Shown here one piece after another: positions 53,004 through 64,000 of a stretch of DNA of 64,000 bases (within the stretch, counting starts at the first letter, position 1; every line of letters begins with the position of its first letter). The position numbers and the translations under genes were made by a program. A model generated the notes under the pieces. The model was not told the origin of the DNA and did no database searches. It was given only the letters and a program-made list of their open reading frames with translations. The stretch comes from Pseudomonas sp. MTM4. Lineage in GTDB: Bacteria; Pseudomonadota; Gammaproteobacteria; Pseudomonadales; Pseudomonadaceae. Location: positions 2,755,501 to 2,819,500 of the forward strand of contig NZ_CP048411.1 in the NCBI RefSeq assembly GCF_019355055.1. The letters are read 5' to 3'.

Positions 53004-53588
53004 ATGTCCGTACGCCACAAATACCTGATCGCAGCACTCATCGCCCTGCTCTGGGGCGGCGCCATGCTGGCGGCCTTCTGGTGGTTCGAAGCGCGCTATC
53101 TGCGCACCTTCGAAGGCGAGCGCGCCGAACTGTTCTCGGGCGATGCGCTGCAGCTGCCAGCCGAGTTGCAGGGCCCCGGCCCGGTGCGCTTCGTGCATTT
53201 CTGGGATCCGGGTTGTCCGTGCAACGTCGGTAACCAGCAGCATCTGGAGGAACTGCTGAAGCGCTTTGCCGGCGCCGGAGCCGAGTTCTATGCGGTACAG
53301 AAACCGGGCAGCACCGGACGCCTGCCGCAGCAACTGGCGGCGCTGAAACCGCTCGATAATCTCGCGGGTGCCGGCCAGCTGCCTGCCAGCCCGGCGGTGG
53401 CCATCTGGGACACCCAAGGCCGGCTTGCCTACATCGGTCCCTACAGCGAAGGCGCCGTATGCAGCTCGGACAACAGCTTCGTCGAACCCATTCTCGAGGC
53501 CGTGCTGGCTAGCCGCGAAGTGCGCGCGACGCACTCCCTGGCGGTGGCCTGCTTCTGTGATTGGGGAAAAGACATAACCGCTGAATGA
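53004..53588 (+). CDS. DUF6436 thioredoxin-like membrane-anchored protein
   Basis: A 194-residue protein with one N-terminal helix (about 8-28) and a thioredoxin-like periplasmic domain. A CPC motif (WDPGCPCN) takes the place of the usual CXXC active site, and a cis-Pro-like ASPAVAIWD segment follows. Additional Cys in GAVCSSDNS and VACFCDWGK may take part in redox chemistry or metal binding. The family (DUF6436) is known from pseudomonads without a defined role. It stands between the divergent hydrolase gene and the chemoreceptor gene. Confidence 0.75.
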   Translation: MSVRHKYLIAALIALLWGGAMLAAFWWFEARYLRTFEGERAELFSGDALQLPAELQGPGPVRFVHFWDPGCPCNVGNQQHLEELLKRFAGAGAEFYAVQKPGSTGRLPQQLAALKPLDNLAGAGQLPASPAVAIWDTQGRLAYIGPYSEGAVCSSDNSFVEPILEAVLASREVRATHSLAVACFCDWGKDITAE

Positions 53589-53640
53589 GTAAGGATAAGT
53601 CGTCTATCCGTAGACATTTGCAGGGAACTGGATAAAACTG

Positions 53641-55299
53641 ATGCCATTGGACATAACAACACGGACCGCTACTATGGCCAACAAATTCCATCTGCAAGCC
53701 GACCGCATCATGCTCGGCGTACTCTGGACGATGGCGGTCTATGCCATTGGCCTGTCCTTCTGGAAGGATACGCTCGCCCTCTCCCTGATCGTAGCCGGTA
53801 GCACAGCCATCACCATGAGCGTGCTCCGAACGCTGATCGGCGGCACCCGCGCTTATCGTTGCCTGATCGGCGCCGGTTTCATGGTGCTTTCCGCGCTGCA
53901 CATCCAGCAAAGCCACGGCATGATCGAAATGCACTTCGGCATTTTCGTTCTGCTGGCGATCCTGGTGTATTACCGCGACTGGCTGCCGATTGTGGTGGCA
54001 GCCTCGGTGATTGCCCTGCATCACGTCGGCTTTTTCCTGTTACAGCAGAGCGGCGAAACCATACGCCTGGTTCACGCGAATGCCGGTTGGCCGGTGGTTC
54101 TGGTGCATGCAGGTTATGTGGTGGTCGAAAGCATGATTCTGGTGGTGCTGGCCCGTCATGGCGCTCGTGACGCGGCAATCGGCGAGCACCTGCAGCAGAC
54201 CTCGGCGCACCTGCTGCGCGAAGGTCGCCCGATCGACCTCAGTTACCGCAGCGAGGCAACCGATGATTCGGCGCAGCGTTTCAATCAGCTTCTCGACGAA
54301 CTTGACGGGCTGGTCAGCCGCGTCGTCGATACGGGCACTGAGTTGCACGACACCAGCGGCCATCTGGCGCAAACCACCCGCCGCCTGAACCTGGGCGCCG
54401 AAGCCTTGCGGGACAGTACCGACCAGATAGGCCATACCGTCGGGCAACTCAGTGCTGCGGTGACGCAGGTGTCCGAGGAGACCGAACGGGCAGCGCAAAG
54501 CGCGCGGAAGGCCGACAGCGACGTTGCGGCCGGCATTACCGCAGTCGGCTCCGCACAGGCCGGGATCGGTGAGCTGGCCACTGAAATCGGCCTCTGCAGC
54601 GACGTCGTACACGCTCTGGCGGCGGATACACAGCAAATCAGCCGGGTGCTCGATGTCATCCATGCCGTCGCGGCGCAGACCAATTTACTGGCGCTCAACG
54701 CCGCCATCGAAGCCGCCCGGGCCGGCGCCCATGGCCGTGGTTTCGCCGTCGTCGCCGATGAGGTACGCCAGCTTGCCCATCGCACCCAGCAGGCCACGGA
54801 AGAAATCCAGAGCATGACCGGCCAGCTGCGGGAGCGTTCGGCCAACGCGGTTCGGGCCATGACCCAAAGCAAGGAAGGCGTCGAGCGCTGTGTCGGCCAC
54901 ACCGAGCAGATTGCCCAGCTGTTGCGAGAGATCGATCGATCCATGGAAGCCGTGCAGGACATCGGCGTTTCAACCCGCGAGCAACTAGCCAGCGCAAACG
55001 AACTGAGCCGGCTCGTCGAGCAGATTCGTGGCATTGCTGCGCAATCCACCGGCGATGCGGCCGGGGTGTCGGCGGACAGTCAGCGCCTGGAGCGGCTGGC
55101 CGGGCATCTGCTCGACCTTTGTCGGCAATTCGAGGTAAGTGGCACGAATCAGACCGAGCTTCCGGCGGTGCCCATCGCCGTCGAGCATCCCGCCTCGATG
55201 CCGAGAAACACCGTGCTACGAGCCGATGACGCTTTTGAACCCGGTGATGCTCGCTGGCCGGTCACGGCCGCAATGGGTCAAGAGCCGGCATTGCGCTGA
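53641..55299 (+). CDS. methyl-accepting chemotaxis protein with multi-helix membrane sensor
   Basis: A 552-residue chemoreceptor. The N-terminal ~190 residues contain about six transmembrane helices with no large periplasmic loop, so the signal may be sensed in or at the membrane. The cytoplasmic part has the tip [19 protein letters not shown] and [11 protein letters not shown]. The start is ambiguous: ATG 53641 or ATG 53674 ([11 protein letters not shown]), each with GGA about 8 bases upstream; the longer form is given. No HAMP domain is evident between membrane and signalling parts. Confidence 0.85.
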   Translation: MPLDITTRTATMANKFHLQADRIMLGVLWTMAVYAIGLSFWKDTLALSLIVAGSTAITMSVLRTLIGGTRAYRCLIGAGFMVLSALHIQQSHGMIEMHFGIFVLLAILVYYRDWLPIVVAASVIALHHVGFFLLQQSGETIRLVHANAGWPVVLVHAGYVVVESMILVVLARHGARDAAIGEHLQQTSAHLLREGRPIDLSYRSEATDDSAQRFNQLLDELDGLVSRVVDTGTELHDTSGHLAQTTRRLNLGAEALRDSTDQIGHTVGQLSAAVTQVSEETERAAQSARKADSDVAAGITAVGSAQAGIGELATEIGLCSDVVHALAADTQQISRVLDVIHAVAAQTNLLALNAAIEAARAGAHGRGFAVVADEVRQLAHRTQQATEEIQSMTGQLRERSANAVRAMTQSKEGVERCVGHTEQIAQLLREIDRSMEAVQDIGVSTREQLASANELSRLVEQIRGIAAQSTGDAAGVSADSQRLERLAGHLLDLCRQFEVSGTNQTELPAVPIAVEHPASMPRNTVLRADDAFEPGDARWPVTAAMGQEPALR

Positions 55300-55320
55300 G
55301 CGCACCCCACCTGAACCAGG

Positions 55321-55353
55321 CCGGCGCGCCAGGCTATCGCCCGAGCGCGCCGG
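55321..55353. terminator. weak hairpin between convergent chemoreceptor and spuH genes
   Basis: CCGGCGCGC / GCGCGCCGG, 9-bp stem with a 15-nt loop and no T-run. It may help both convergent transcripts stop. Confidence 0.4.
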
Positions 55354-55365
55354 ATATCCTGTGCG

Positions 55366-56262
55366 TCAGCTATGCGCCGATGGCGGCGCCGCCACCGTGT
55401 TGGTGGCCGCAGGACGCCAGTTTTGCGTACTGGTTTCATCCATGGCCTGACGCATGGAGCGAACGCGGCGCTTCTCGGTACGACGGCTGACGTACCAGGC
55501 GATGAAGGTCGCGAACGACACCACCAACAGGATCAGACTGGCTACCGCGTTGATTTCCGGCTTCACGCCCAGACGCACGGCGGAGAAGATTTCCATCGGC
55601 AGCGTGGTCGAGCCGGGTCCGGAGACGAAGCTGGCGAGCACCAGGTCGTCCAGCGACAGGGCGAACGAGAGCATGCCGCCAGCCGCCAGCGATGGCGCGA
55701 TCATCGGCATGGTGATCAGGAAAAACACCTTCCAGGGCCGCGCGCCGAGATCCATCGCCGCTTCCTCGATGGACTGGTCGAGCTCACGCAGACGCGCCAT
55801 CACCACCACCGCGACATACGCCGAGCAGAACGTGGTGTGCGCAATCCAGATTGTCACGATGCCCCGTTGCGCCGGCCAACCCACCAGCTGCGCCATGGCG
55901 ACGAACAGCAGCAATAGCGACAGGCCGGTGATCACTTCGGGCATCACCAGCGGCGCCGTTACCAAGCCGCCGAACAGCGTACGGCCGCGGAACACCGGGA
56001 TGCGCGTCAGCACGAAGGCCGCCATGGTGCCGAGCGCCACCGCGGCGATGGCGGTGTACAGCGCGATCTCCAGCGAGCGCATCACCGCACCCATCAGCTG
56101 GCTGTTGTCCAGCAGACCGACGTACCACTTCACCGACCAGCCGCCCCACACCGTCACCAGGCGCGAGTCGTTGAACGAATAGATGACCAGGATGACCATC
56201 GGCAGGTAGATGAACAGCAGTCCGAGCACCAGGATCAGGTTGGAAAAGCTCCAGCGTTTCAT
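55366..56262 (-). CDS. spuH: polyamine ABC transporter permease SpuH (PotI-like)
   Basis: A 298-residue inner-membrane permease with six helices. The EAA coupling loop reads SIEEAAMDLGARPWKVFFLIT and is followed by SLDDLVLASFVSGPG, both typical of PotC/PotI. The extra C-terminal tail (about 275-298) is polar. It is the last gene of the spu transport unit; its start overlaps spuG by 4 bases. Confidence 0.92.
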   Translation of the reverse strand: MKRWSFSNLILVLGLLFIYLPMVILVIYSFNDSRLVTVWGGWSVKWYVGLLDNSQLMGAVMRSLEIALYTAIAAVALGTMAAFVLTRIPVFRGRTLFGGLVTAPLVMPEVITGLSLLLLFVAMAQLVGWPAQRGIVTIWIAHTTFCSAYVAVVVMARLRELDQSIEEAAMDLGARPWKVFFLITMPMIAPSLAAGGMLSFALSLDDLVLASFVSGPGSTTLPMEIFSAVRLGVKPEINAVASLILLVVSFATFIAWYVSRRTEKRRVRSMRQAMDETSTQNWRPAATNTVAAPPSAHS

Positions 56263-57155
56263 AGCTTGCCCTCCAGTTCCTTGGCTTGATTTCTGTTGAA
56301 CAGAATGATCGGCACCAGCAGGATCGCCAGCATCACCACCGCCAGAGCGGAAGCCACCGGCCAGTCGCGGTTGTTGAAGAATTCCTGCCAGAGCACCTTA
56401 CCGATCATCAGCGTCTCGGGACCGCCGAGCAGTTCGGGAATGACGAACTCGCCCACCACCGGAATGAACACCAGCATGCAGCCGGCAATGATGCCGTTCT
56501 TCGACAGCGGCACGGTGATCTTCCAGAAGCTGGTGAGGTTCCGTGCGCCGAGGTCCGAGGCGGCCTCGAGCAGGCTGAGGTCATGCTTCACCAGATTGGC
56601 GTAGAGCGGCAGGATCATGAACGGCAGGTAGGAATAAACCACGCCGATATAGACGGCGACATCGGTATTGAGGATGCGCAAGGGTTCGTCGATCAGCCCC
56701 AGCCCCATCAGCAGGCCATTGAGGATACCGTTGCTGCTGAGAATGCCCATCCAGGCGTAGACGCGGATCAGGATAGCCGTCCAGGTCGGCATCATGATCA
56801 GCAGCAGCAGCACGGTTTGCAGATCCTTGCGCGCCCGAGCAATGGCATAGGCCATGGGATAGCCGATTAGCAGGCACAGCAGGGTGCTGAAAAAAGCGAT
56901 TTTCAGCGAGCCGGCGTAAGCGGCCCAGTAGAGACTGTCTTCACTGAGGAAGATGTAGTTGCCGAGGTTGATCACTATCTGCAGCTGCTGCTCGGCGTAG
57001 GCGAAAACCTCCGTGTAAGGCGGAATTGCAACGTCCGCCTCGGAGAAGCTGATCTTCAGCACAATGGCGAACGGCAACAAGAAAAACAGGAACAGCCACA
57101 GGAAGGGTACGCCGATGACCAGTCGGCGGCCGGTATTCAAGCGTGAGCGGCTCAT
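56259..57155 (-). CDS. spuG: polyamine ABC transporter permease SpuG (PotH-like)
   Basis: A 298-residue permease with six helices; the EAA loop is LLEAASDLGARNLTSFWKIT. It forms the membrane channel with SpuH. ATGA overlaps on both sides tie it to spuF and spuH. Length matches PotH. Confidence 0.93.
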   Translation of the reverse strand: MSRSRLNTGRRLVIGVPFLWLFLFFLLPFAIVLKISFSEADVAIPPYTEVFAYAEQQLQIVINLGNYIFLSEDSLYWAAYAGSLKIAFFSTLLCLLIGYPMAYAIARARKDLQTVLLLLIMMPTWTAILIRVYAWMGILSSNGILNGLLMGLGLIDEPLRILNTDVAVYIGVVYSYLPFMILPLYANLVKHDLSLLEAASDLGARNLTSFWKITVPLSKNGIIAGCMLVFIPVVGEFVIPELLGGPETLMIGKVLWQEFFNNRDWPVASALAVVMLAILLVPIILFNRNQAKELEGKL

Positions 57156-58303
57156 GCCTGTAGCACCACGCCGCTGTCATCCCACCAGTACACGTAAATA
57201 TCCTCTTCCCAGGACGGCCACTTCACGTGGCGCTCGGAGTTGGCGAGGAACGCCTGAACCAGATGCCCCGACGGCAGCTTGATGTAGTACACCGAGTGTC
57301 CGCCGAGATAGGCAATGTCATGCACGATCCCTTTCGCCCAGTTGTAGCCGGGCCGTTGCAGTTCCGGTAGCTCGGTGCCGATCAGCATTTTTTCGGGGCG
57401 CAGCGCGTAGGTAATCTGTTTGTCCTGAGCGCGGGTGCTGATGCCGTGACCCACGTAAATCGGGTTTTCGAGCCCGGGGCAGGCAATGACGGCATGGTCC
57501 TCGACGTCCTCGATCAGCTCACCGTCGAACAGGTTGACGTTGCCGATGAACTCGCAGACCAGCCGGCTCGCCGGTGTCTCGTAAATATCCATCGGACTGC
57601 CGACCTGAGCGATCCAGCCCAGATGCATGATGGCGATGCGCTCGGCCATGGTCATGGCCTCTTCCTGGTCATGGGTCACCATCACGCAGGTCACGCCGAC
57701 GCGCTCGATGATCTGCACTAGCTCCAGCTGCATCCGCGAGCGCAGTTTCTTGTCCAGCGCGCCCATGGGCTCGTCGAGCAGCAGCAGCTTGGGGCGTTTG
57801 GCCAGCGAACGGGCCAGTGCCACCCGCTGACGCTGGCCGCCGGACAGCTGGTGCGGCTTGCGCTTGGCATACTGGGTCATCTGCACCAGTGCGAGCATCT
57901 CGTTGACGCGCTCCTCGACCTCGGCCTTGGCCAGGCCATCCTGCTTGAGGCCGAAGGCGATGTTCTGCGCTACCGTCATGTGCGGGAACAGCGCGTAGGA
58001 CTGGAACATCATATTGATGGGCCGCTCATAGGGCGGCATATCGGTGATGTCCTGACCATCGAGGAAGATCCGCCCTTCGGTAGGCCGCTCGAAGCCCGCC
58101 AGCATGCGCAGCAAGGTCGATTTTCCCGAGCCCGAACCACCGAGCAGCGCGAAGATTTCGCCCTGGTGAATGCTCAACGAGACATCATCGACCGCCACCG
58201 TTTCGTCGAATTTCTTGGTGACGCGGTCGATCTTCAGCAGCACCTGCTTGTTCTGGCTCTCTCCGGTGAGGGCCTTTTTGTAGGCGCTGGAGGCAACGGC
58301 CAT
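57152..58303 (-). CDS. spuF: polyamine ABC transporter ATPase SpuF (PotG-like)
   Basis: A 383-residue ATPase. Walker A GGSGSGKSTLL, signature LSGGQRQRVALARSL, Walker B LLLDEPMGALD and the C-terminal TOBE_2 domain (about 290-380) are visible. It powers uptake of putrescine and spermidine. A GGGAG site precedes the ATG; the gene is 107 bases from spuE. Confidence 0.95.
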   Translation of the reverse strand: MAVASSAYKKALTGESQNKQVLLKIDRVTKKFDETVAVDDVSLSIHQGEIFALLGGSGSGKSTLLRMLAGFERPTEGRIFLDGQDITDMPPYERPINMMFQSYALFPHMTVAQNIAFGLKQDGLAKAEVEERVNEMLALVQMTQYAKRKPHQLSGGQRQRVALARSLAKRPKLLLLDEPMGALDKKLRSRMQLELVQIIERVGVTCVMVTHDQEEAMTMAERIAIMHLGWIAQVGSPMDIYETPASRLVCEFIGNVNLFDGELIEDVEDHAVIACPGLENPIYVGHGISTRAQDKQITYALRPEKMLIGTELPELQRPGYNWAKGIVHDIAYLGGHSVYYIKLPSGHLVQAFLANSERHVKWPSWEEDIYVYWWDDSGVVLQA

Positions 58304-58410
58304 GCGCGAACTCCCGATTGAAAGAAAAGGGCCCGGACAGCGCCGGGTGGTATCGATTCGAGTGAGCGCGGCAATACCGAGCCGCCGCGCCCGTGACCAT
58401 TACCGACCTG

Positions 58411-59511
<1,101 letters not shown>

Positions 59512-59747
59512 TTACAGACCGCGCCTGCCACAGCGGGCGAAAGGCGGGCTGTTTATTGGAAAAACCTCTAAAAATCAACTGGCAGAACGCAACTGGCGTG
59601 CGTGACTGCCTCAGGATAAGAACAACGCATGAGGCGTGCCGGGCAGAAAAATGCGGTTGTGTGCATGGCATCCCCCAAATAAAGCACCGACACAGCACCC
59701 AGGCCGCTCGCGCGAGCCAGCCTGAGCACCCCAACATCAATGACCCA

Positions 59748-60887
<1,140 letters not shown>

Positions 60888-60995
60888 TCACGCTGAGGCC
60901 ACCCTCATTGCACCTGGACAGCTAATGGCTGTGCCGGCATCGACACACCCCTCGGTAAGTCAGGCCTAAGCACGCGCGCAGTCTGGCAAGGTCGA

Positions 60996-61015
60996 GGGCT
61001 GTTTTTCAACAGCCC
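60996..61015 (-). terminator. hairpin between spuC and spuD
   Basis: GGGCTGTT / AACAGCCC with a 4-nt loop, between the spuC stop and the spuD leader. The T-run is weak; it could attenuate read-through from spuBC into spuD. Confidence 0.45.
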
Positions 61016-61066
61016 GAACGTTAGTTCACAGCGCTCAGACAAGACCGTCGCCTGCGCGCCCAAGAG

Positions 61067-62425
61067 TCAGCCCAACGCGTCTTTGGCGGTTGCGTCCAGG
61101 CACTGCCGAACCTTGCCGATCAGCTCGTCGATCTGCTCTTCGTTTATCACCAGCGGCGGCGAAATGATCATGGTGTCGCCTACCGCGCGCATCACCAGAC
61201 CGTTGCGGAAGCAATGCTCGCGACAGAGCATGCCCACGCCCGGATCGGCGAAACGCTCGCGGGTTTTCTTGTTCTTCACCAGCTCCAGCGCACCGAGCAT
61301 GCCGACGCCACGCGCCTCGCCGACCAGCGGGTGCTCGACCAGCTCACGCCAGCGAGATTGCAAATAGGGTGCCGTCTTCGCCTTGACCCGTTCGACGATT
61401 TTCTCTTCGCGCATGATGCGGATGTTTTCCAGCGCCACGGCGGCGGCCACCGGGTGCCCCGAGTAGGTGAAGCCGTGGTAGAACTCGCCTCCCTCGTTGA
61501 GCGTGTGCACCACTTCGTCGCGCACCACCACGCCGCCCATAGGCAGGTAACCGGAGGTTAGGCCCTTGGCGATGGGCATCAGGTCCGGCGCATTGCCGTA
61601 GTGATCGCTGCCGAACCATTCGCCGGTGCGGCCGAAGCCGCAAATGACTTCATCGGCAACCAGCAGAATGTCGTAGCGGTCGAGGATTTCGCGGATCTTC
61701 GGCCAGTAGCTGTCCGGCGGGATGATCACACCGCCAGCGCCCTGGATCGGCTCGGCGATGAAGGCGGCGACCTTGTCTTCGCCGACTTCACGGATCTTGT
61801 CCTCCAGCTGCTGCGCGACACGCACACCGAACTCTTCCGGATCGAGATCACCGCCCTCACCGAACCAGTACGGCTGGTCGATGTGTTCGATACCTGGGAT
61901 CGGACCGTCGCTCTGCTCGTGCATGGCCTTCATGCCACCGAGGCTGGCGCCAGCGATGGTCGAGCCGTGATAGCCGTTCCAGCGCCCGATCACGACCTTC
62001 TTCTGCGGCTGCCCCTTGATCGCCCAGTAATGGCGCACCATGCGCAGCACGGTGTCGTTGGCCTCGGAGCCCGAGCCGGTGAAGAACACGTGATTCATGC
62101 CCTCGGGAGCGATCTCGGCGATCGCCTTGGCCAAGGCTAAGGCCGGCGGGTGAGCGGTCTGGAAGAACAGGTTGTAGTACGGCAGCTCGCGCATCTGCCG
62201 GGTCGCGGCCTCGACCAGTTCCTCACGGCCATAACCCAGGTTGACGCACCAGAGCCCGGCCATGGCATCGAGGATCTTGTGGCCTTCGCTATCCCAGAGA
62301 TAAACCCCCTCGCCACGGGTAATGATGCGCGTGCCCTTGGCGTTGAGCGCCTTGAAGTCGGTGAACGGCGGCAGATGGTGGTCGCGGCTCAGGGCTTGCC
62401 ATTGCAGGGTTTGCGAATCGCTCAT
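61067..62425 (-). CDS. spuC: putrescine--pyruvate aminotransferase SpuC
   Basis: A 452-residue class III PLP-dependent aminotransferase. The catalytic Lys lies in PIAKGLTSGYLPMGGVVV; DEVICGFGRTGEWFG is the PLP-ring Asp region. It transfers the amino group of putrescine or cadaverine to pyruvate. The start at ATG 62425 has GAGGT seven bases upstream, and MSDSQTLQWQALSRDHHLPP is the usual N-terminus; a longer frame from 62500 is rejected. It is the partner of SpuB in polyamine catabolism. Confidence 0.93.
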   Translation of the reverse strand: MSDSQTLQWQALSRDHHLPPFTDFKALNAKGTRIITRGEGVYLWDSEGHKILDAMAGLWCVNLGYGREELVEAATRQMRELPYYNLFFQTAHPPALALAKAIAEIAPEGMNHVFFTGSGSEANDTVLRMVRHYWAIKGQPQKKVVIGRWNGYHGSTIAGASLGGMKAMHEQSDGPIPGIEHIDQPYWFGEGGDLDPEEFGVRVAQQLEDKIREVGEDKVAAFIAEPIQGAGGVIIPPDSYWPKIREILDRYDILLVADEVICGFGRTGEWFGSDHYGNAPDLMPIAKGLTSGYLPMGGVVVRDEVVHTLNEGGEFYHGFTYSGHPVAAAVALENIRIMREEKIVERVKAKTAPYLQSRWRELVEHPLVGEARGVGMLGALELVKNKKTRERFADPGVGMLCREHCFRNGLVMRAVGDTMIISPPLVINEEQIDELIGKVRQCLDATAKDALG

Positions 62426-62486
62426 CGGGCACCTCGTTTCAAATGGTTTTATGGTGCTTGCCGTTGCAAAACACCCCTCACCCCCA

Positions 62487-62510
62487 CCCTCTTCCCACAA
62501 GGGGAGAGGG
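62487..62510. repeat. CCCTC-rich hairpin between spuB and spuC
   Basis: CCCTCTTCCC and GGGGAGAGGG pair (one G-U) around loop ACAA. This type of CCCTC...GAGGG sequence is common between pseudomonad genes. No T-run. Confidence 0.4.
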
Positions 62511-62538
62511 AGCTGCTATGGCGTGGCTTCCAGCTTCT

Positions 62539-63897
62539 TTAAACCGACAACATCAAAAATTCCCGCTCCCATGAGCTGATCACCCGGTGATAGTTCTCCT
62601 GCTCGGCGCGCTTGACCGCGACGTAGCCGGTGATGAATTTCGGGCTCAGGTATTTGACCAGCTCGCGGCAGTTCTCCATGCGTTCCAGCGCGGCTTCCAG
62701 GGTCAGCGGCAGGCGCAGGTTGCGGCGCTCGTAGCCGCGGCCCTTGACCGGGGGACTCGGGTTCAGCCCTTCGACCATGCCGATGTAACCGCACAGGAGG
62801 CTGGCGGCGATGGCTAGATAAGGATTGGCGTCGGCACCCGGCAGGCGGTTTTCGACGCGGCGGTTCTGCGGGTCAGAATCCGGCACGCGCAAGCCCACGG
62901 TGCGGTTTTCCTCGCCCCACTCGACGTTCACCGGCGCCGAGGTATCGGGCAGGAACCGGCGGAACGAATTGACGTTGGGCGCGAACATCGGCAGTAGCTC
63001 GGGAATGTATTTCTGTAGGCCACCAACGTGGTGCAGGAACAGCTGGCTCATGGAGCCATCGGCGTTGGAAAACACGTTACGCCCGGTTTCGATGTCCACC
63101 ACACTCTGGTGCAGGTGCATGGCGCTGCCCGGCTCGCCGGTCATCGGCTTGGCCATGAATGTGGCAGCGACGTTGTGCTTGAGCGCCGCCTCGCGCATGG
63201 TGCGCTTGAACACCAGTATCTGGTCGGCCAGGTGCAGCGCCTCGCCGTGACGGAAGTTGATTTCCATCTGCGCGGTGCCTTCCTCGTGGATCAGCGTGTC
63301 CAGGTCCAGCCCCTGGGCCTCACACCAGTCATACATGTCTTCGAACAGCGGGTCGAATTCGTTGGCCGCGTCGATGGAGAACGATTGGCGGCCGGTCTCC
63401 TGACGTCCAGAACGGCCGATGGGTGGCTGGAACGGAAGGTCCGGGTCTTCGCAACGCTTGGTCAGGTAGAACTCCATCTCCGGCGCAACGATGGGCTGCC
63501 AGCCACGATCAGCGTACATCTTCAGAACGCGCTTGAGAATGTTGCGCGGCGAGATCTCGATGGGGTTGCCCATCTTGTCGTAGGTATCGTGGATCACCTG
63601 CGCGGTCGGCTCGATAGCCCAGGGCACCAGGAACACCGCGTCGGGATCGGGGCGGCAGAACATGTCGATGTCCGCCGGATCGAGCAGCTCGTAGTAAATG
63701 TCGTCTTCGACGTAGTCGCCAGTGACGGTCTGCAACAGCACGCTCTCGGGCAGGCGCATGCCGCGCTCGTCGAGGAACTTGTTGGTCGGTGAAATCTTGC
63801 CGCGGGCGATGCCGGTCAGGTCGCTGATCAGGCATTCCACTTCTGTAATCTTGCGTTCTTTGAGCCAGCCGGTGAGCTGGTCGAGCGTGCTAGTCAT
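62539..63897 (-). CDS. spuB: glutamate--polyamine ligase SpuB (glutamine synthetase family)
   Basis: A 452-residue glutamine synthetase-like enzyme that gamma-glutamylates putrescine or other polyamines. Motifs: the N-terminal CLISDLTGIARGK, the MEFYLTKRCEDPD catalytic Glu region, HEEGTAQMEINFRHG and GSAMHLHQSVVD. The start at ATG 63897 has GAGGT six bases upstream; the longer frame to 63969 runs into the spuA end. It fits the spuABC order. Confidence 0.92.
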   Translation of the reverse strand: MTSTLDQLTGWLKERKITEVECLISDLTGIARGKISPTNKFLDERGMRLPESVLLQTVTGDYVEDDIYYELLDPADIDMFCRPDPDAVFLVPWAIEPTAQVIHDTYDKMGNPIEISPRNILKRVLKMYADRGWQPIVAPEMEFYLTKRCEDPDLPFQPPIGRSGRQETGRQSFSIDAANEFDPLFEDMYDWCEAQGLDLDTLIHEEGTAQMEINFRHGEALHLADQILVFKRTMREAALKHNVAATFMAKPMTGEPGSAMHLHQSVVDIETGRNVFSNADGSMSQLFLHHVGGLQKYIPELLPMFAPNVNSFRRFLPDTSAPVNVEWGEENRTVGLRVPDSDPQNRRVENRLPGADANPYLAIAASLLCGYIGMVEGLNPSPPVKGRGYERRNLRLPLTLEAALERMENCRELVKYLSPKFITGYVAVKRAEQENYHRVISSWEREFLMLSV

Positions 63898-63941
63898 GAT
63901 GACCTCAGAGTTGATGAAACGAGCGCCGGACCGGCCTGCGC

Positions 63942-64000
63942 TCAGCGCCGTCCCGCGCGTTCCTGGCAAGCGCGGGCAAAGCCCTGGAACAACGCCAGGT
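63942..64000 (-). CDS. spuA: C-terminal end of SpuA (gamma-glutamyl-GABA hydrolase), partial
   Basis: The minus strand ends with the codons LALFQGFARACQERAGRR and TGA at 63944-63942. This resembles the C-terminus of the class I amidotransferase-like SpuA/PuuD, and its position directly upstream of spuB matches spuABC. Only 18 codons are inside the window, so the call rests mainly on context. Confidence 0.55.
   Translation of the reverse strand, partial: LALFQGFARACQERAGRR

Overview
The window reads as a chromosomal segment of a GC-rich pseudomonad, most likely of the Pseudomonas stutzeri group (Stutzerimonas). This is an inference from gene content and style: a spuABCDEFGH polyamine cluster, dctBD next to a dctPQM TRAP operon, DUF2388 and DUF6436 proteins, an rml (dTDP-rhamnose) operon, GTAG-headed REP elements, and frequent ATGA operon overlaps. 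No phage, plasmid backbone, insertion sequence or CRISPR array is visible.

Layout, left to right. 1-160: 5' end of argE (minus), running off the window. 294-2275: a DUF47 (PhoU-like) protein and a Pit phosphate transporter (minus), divergent from a CYTH-CHAD protein (2380-3744). 3745-4085: REP pieces and a decayed copy of the CYTH-CHAD 3' end. 4086-8541: an orphan GspE/PilB-type ATPase and two unrelated L,D-transpeptidases. 8734-13437: a 1567-residue cytosolic multi-PAS/GAF hybrid histidine kinase. 13516-14343: DUF2388 and OsmC proteins. 14410-17635: a TakP-like TRAP transporter, with its binding protein divergent from the membrane genes. 17729-21527: a methyltransferase, tRNA-Thr(TGT) and an OsmC-YcaO fusion protein. 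21682-22389: a 2OG-Fe(II) oxygenase pseudogene with three frameshifts. 22483-23325: a non-coding stretch. 23326-26893: a three-gene exopolysaccharide-like unit (flippase, nitroreductase-like protein, pyruvyl transferase), followed by dense REP/BIME repeats.

27138-33489 (minus): a tightly coupled cytochrome c oxidase operon. It holds subunit II with a fused cytochrome c, a fused subunit I+III, a small membrane protein, a CtaG-type assembly factor, a tri-haem cytochrome c and a DedA protein. 33580-33993: a VanZ-like protein. 34315-37801: an MCE lipid-transport operon (STAS-MlaE, MlaF, MlaD, PqiC-like lipoprotein). 37964-39844: a chemoreceptor. 40210-43599: rmlBACD. 43715-50417: the dctBD two-component system and its dctPQM target, with a good sigma-54 promoter in front of dctP. 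50470-55299: a 2OG oxygenase, a DUF2059 protein, an alpha/beta hydrolase, a thioredoxin-like DUF6436 protein and a second chemoreceptor. 55366-64000 (minus): the polyamine cluster spuH-G-F-E-D-C-B and the last codons of spuA.

The most unusual items are: the subunit I+III oxidase, whose canonical K-channel lysine position appears to be Gln; the OsmC-YcaO fusion; the stand-alone flippase/nitroreductase/pyruvyl-transferase unit; the decayed duplication behind the CYTH-CHAD gene; and several palindromic putative operators. I see no clear new defence or mobile system.
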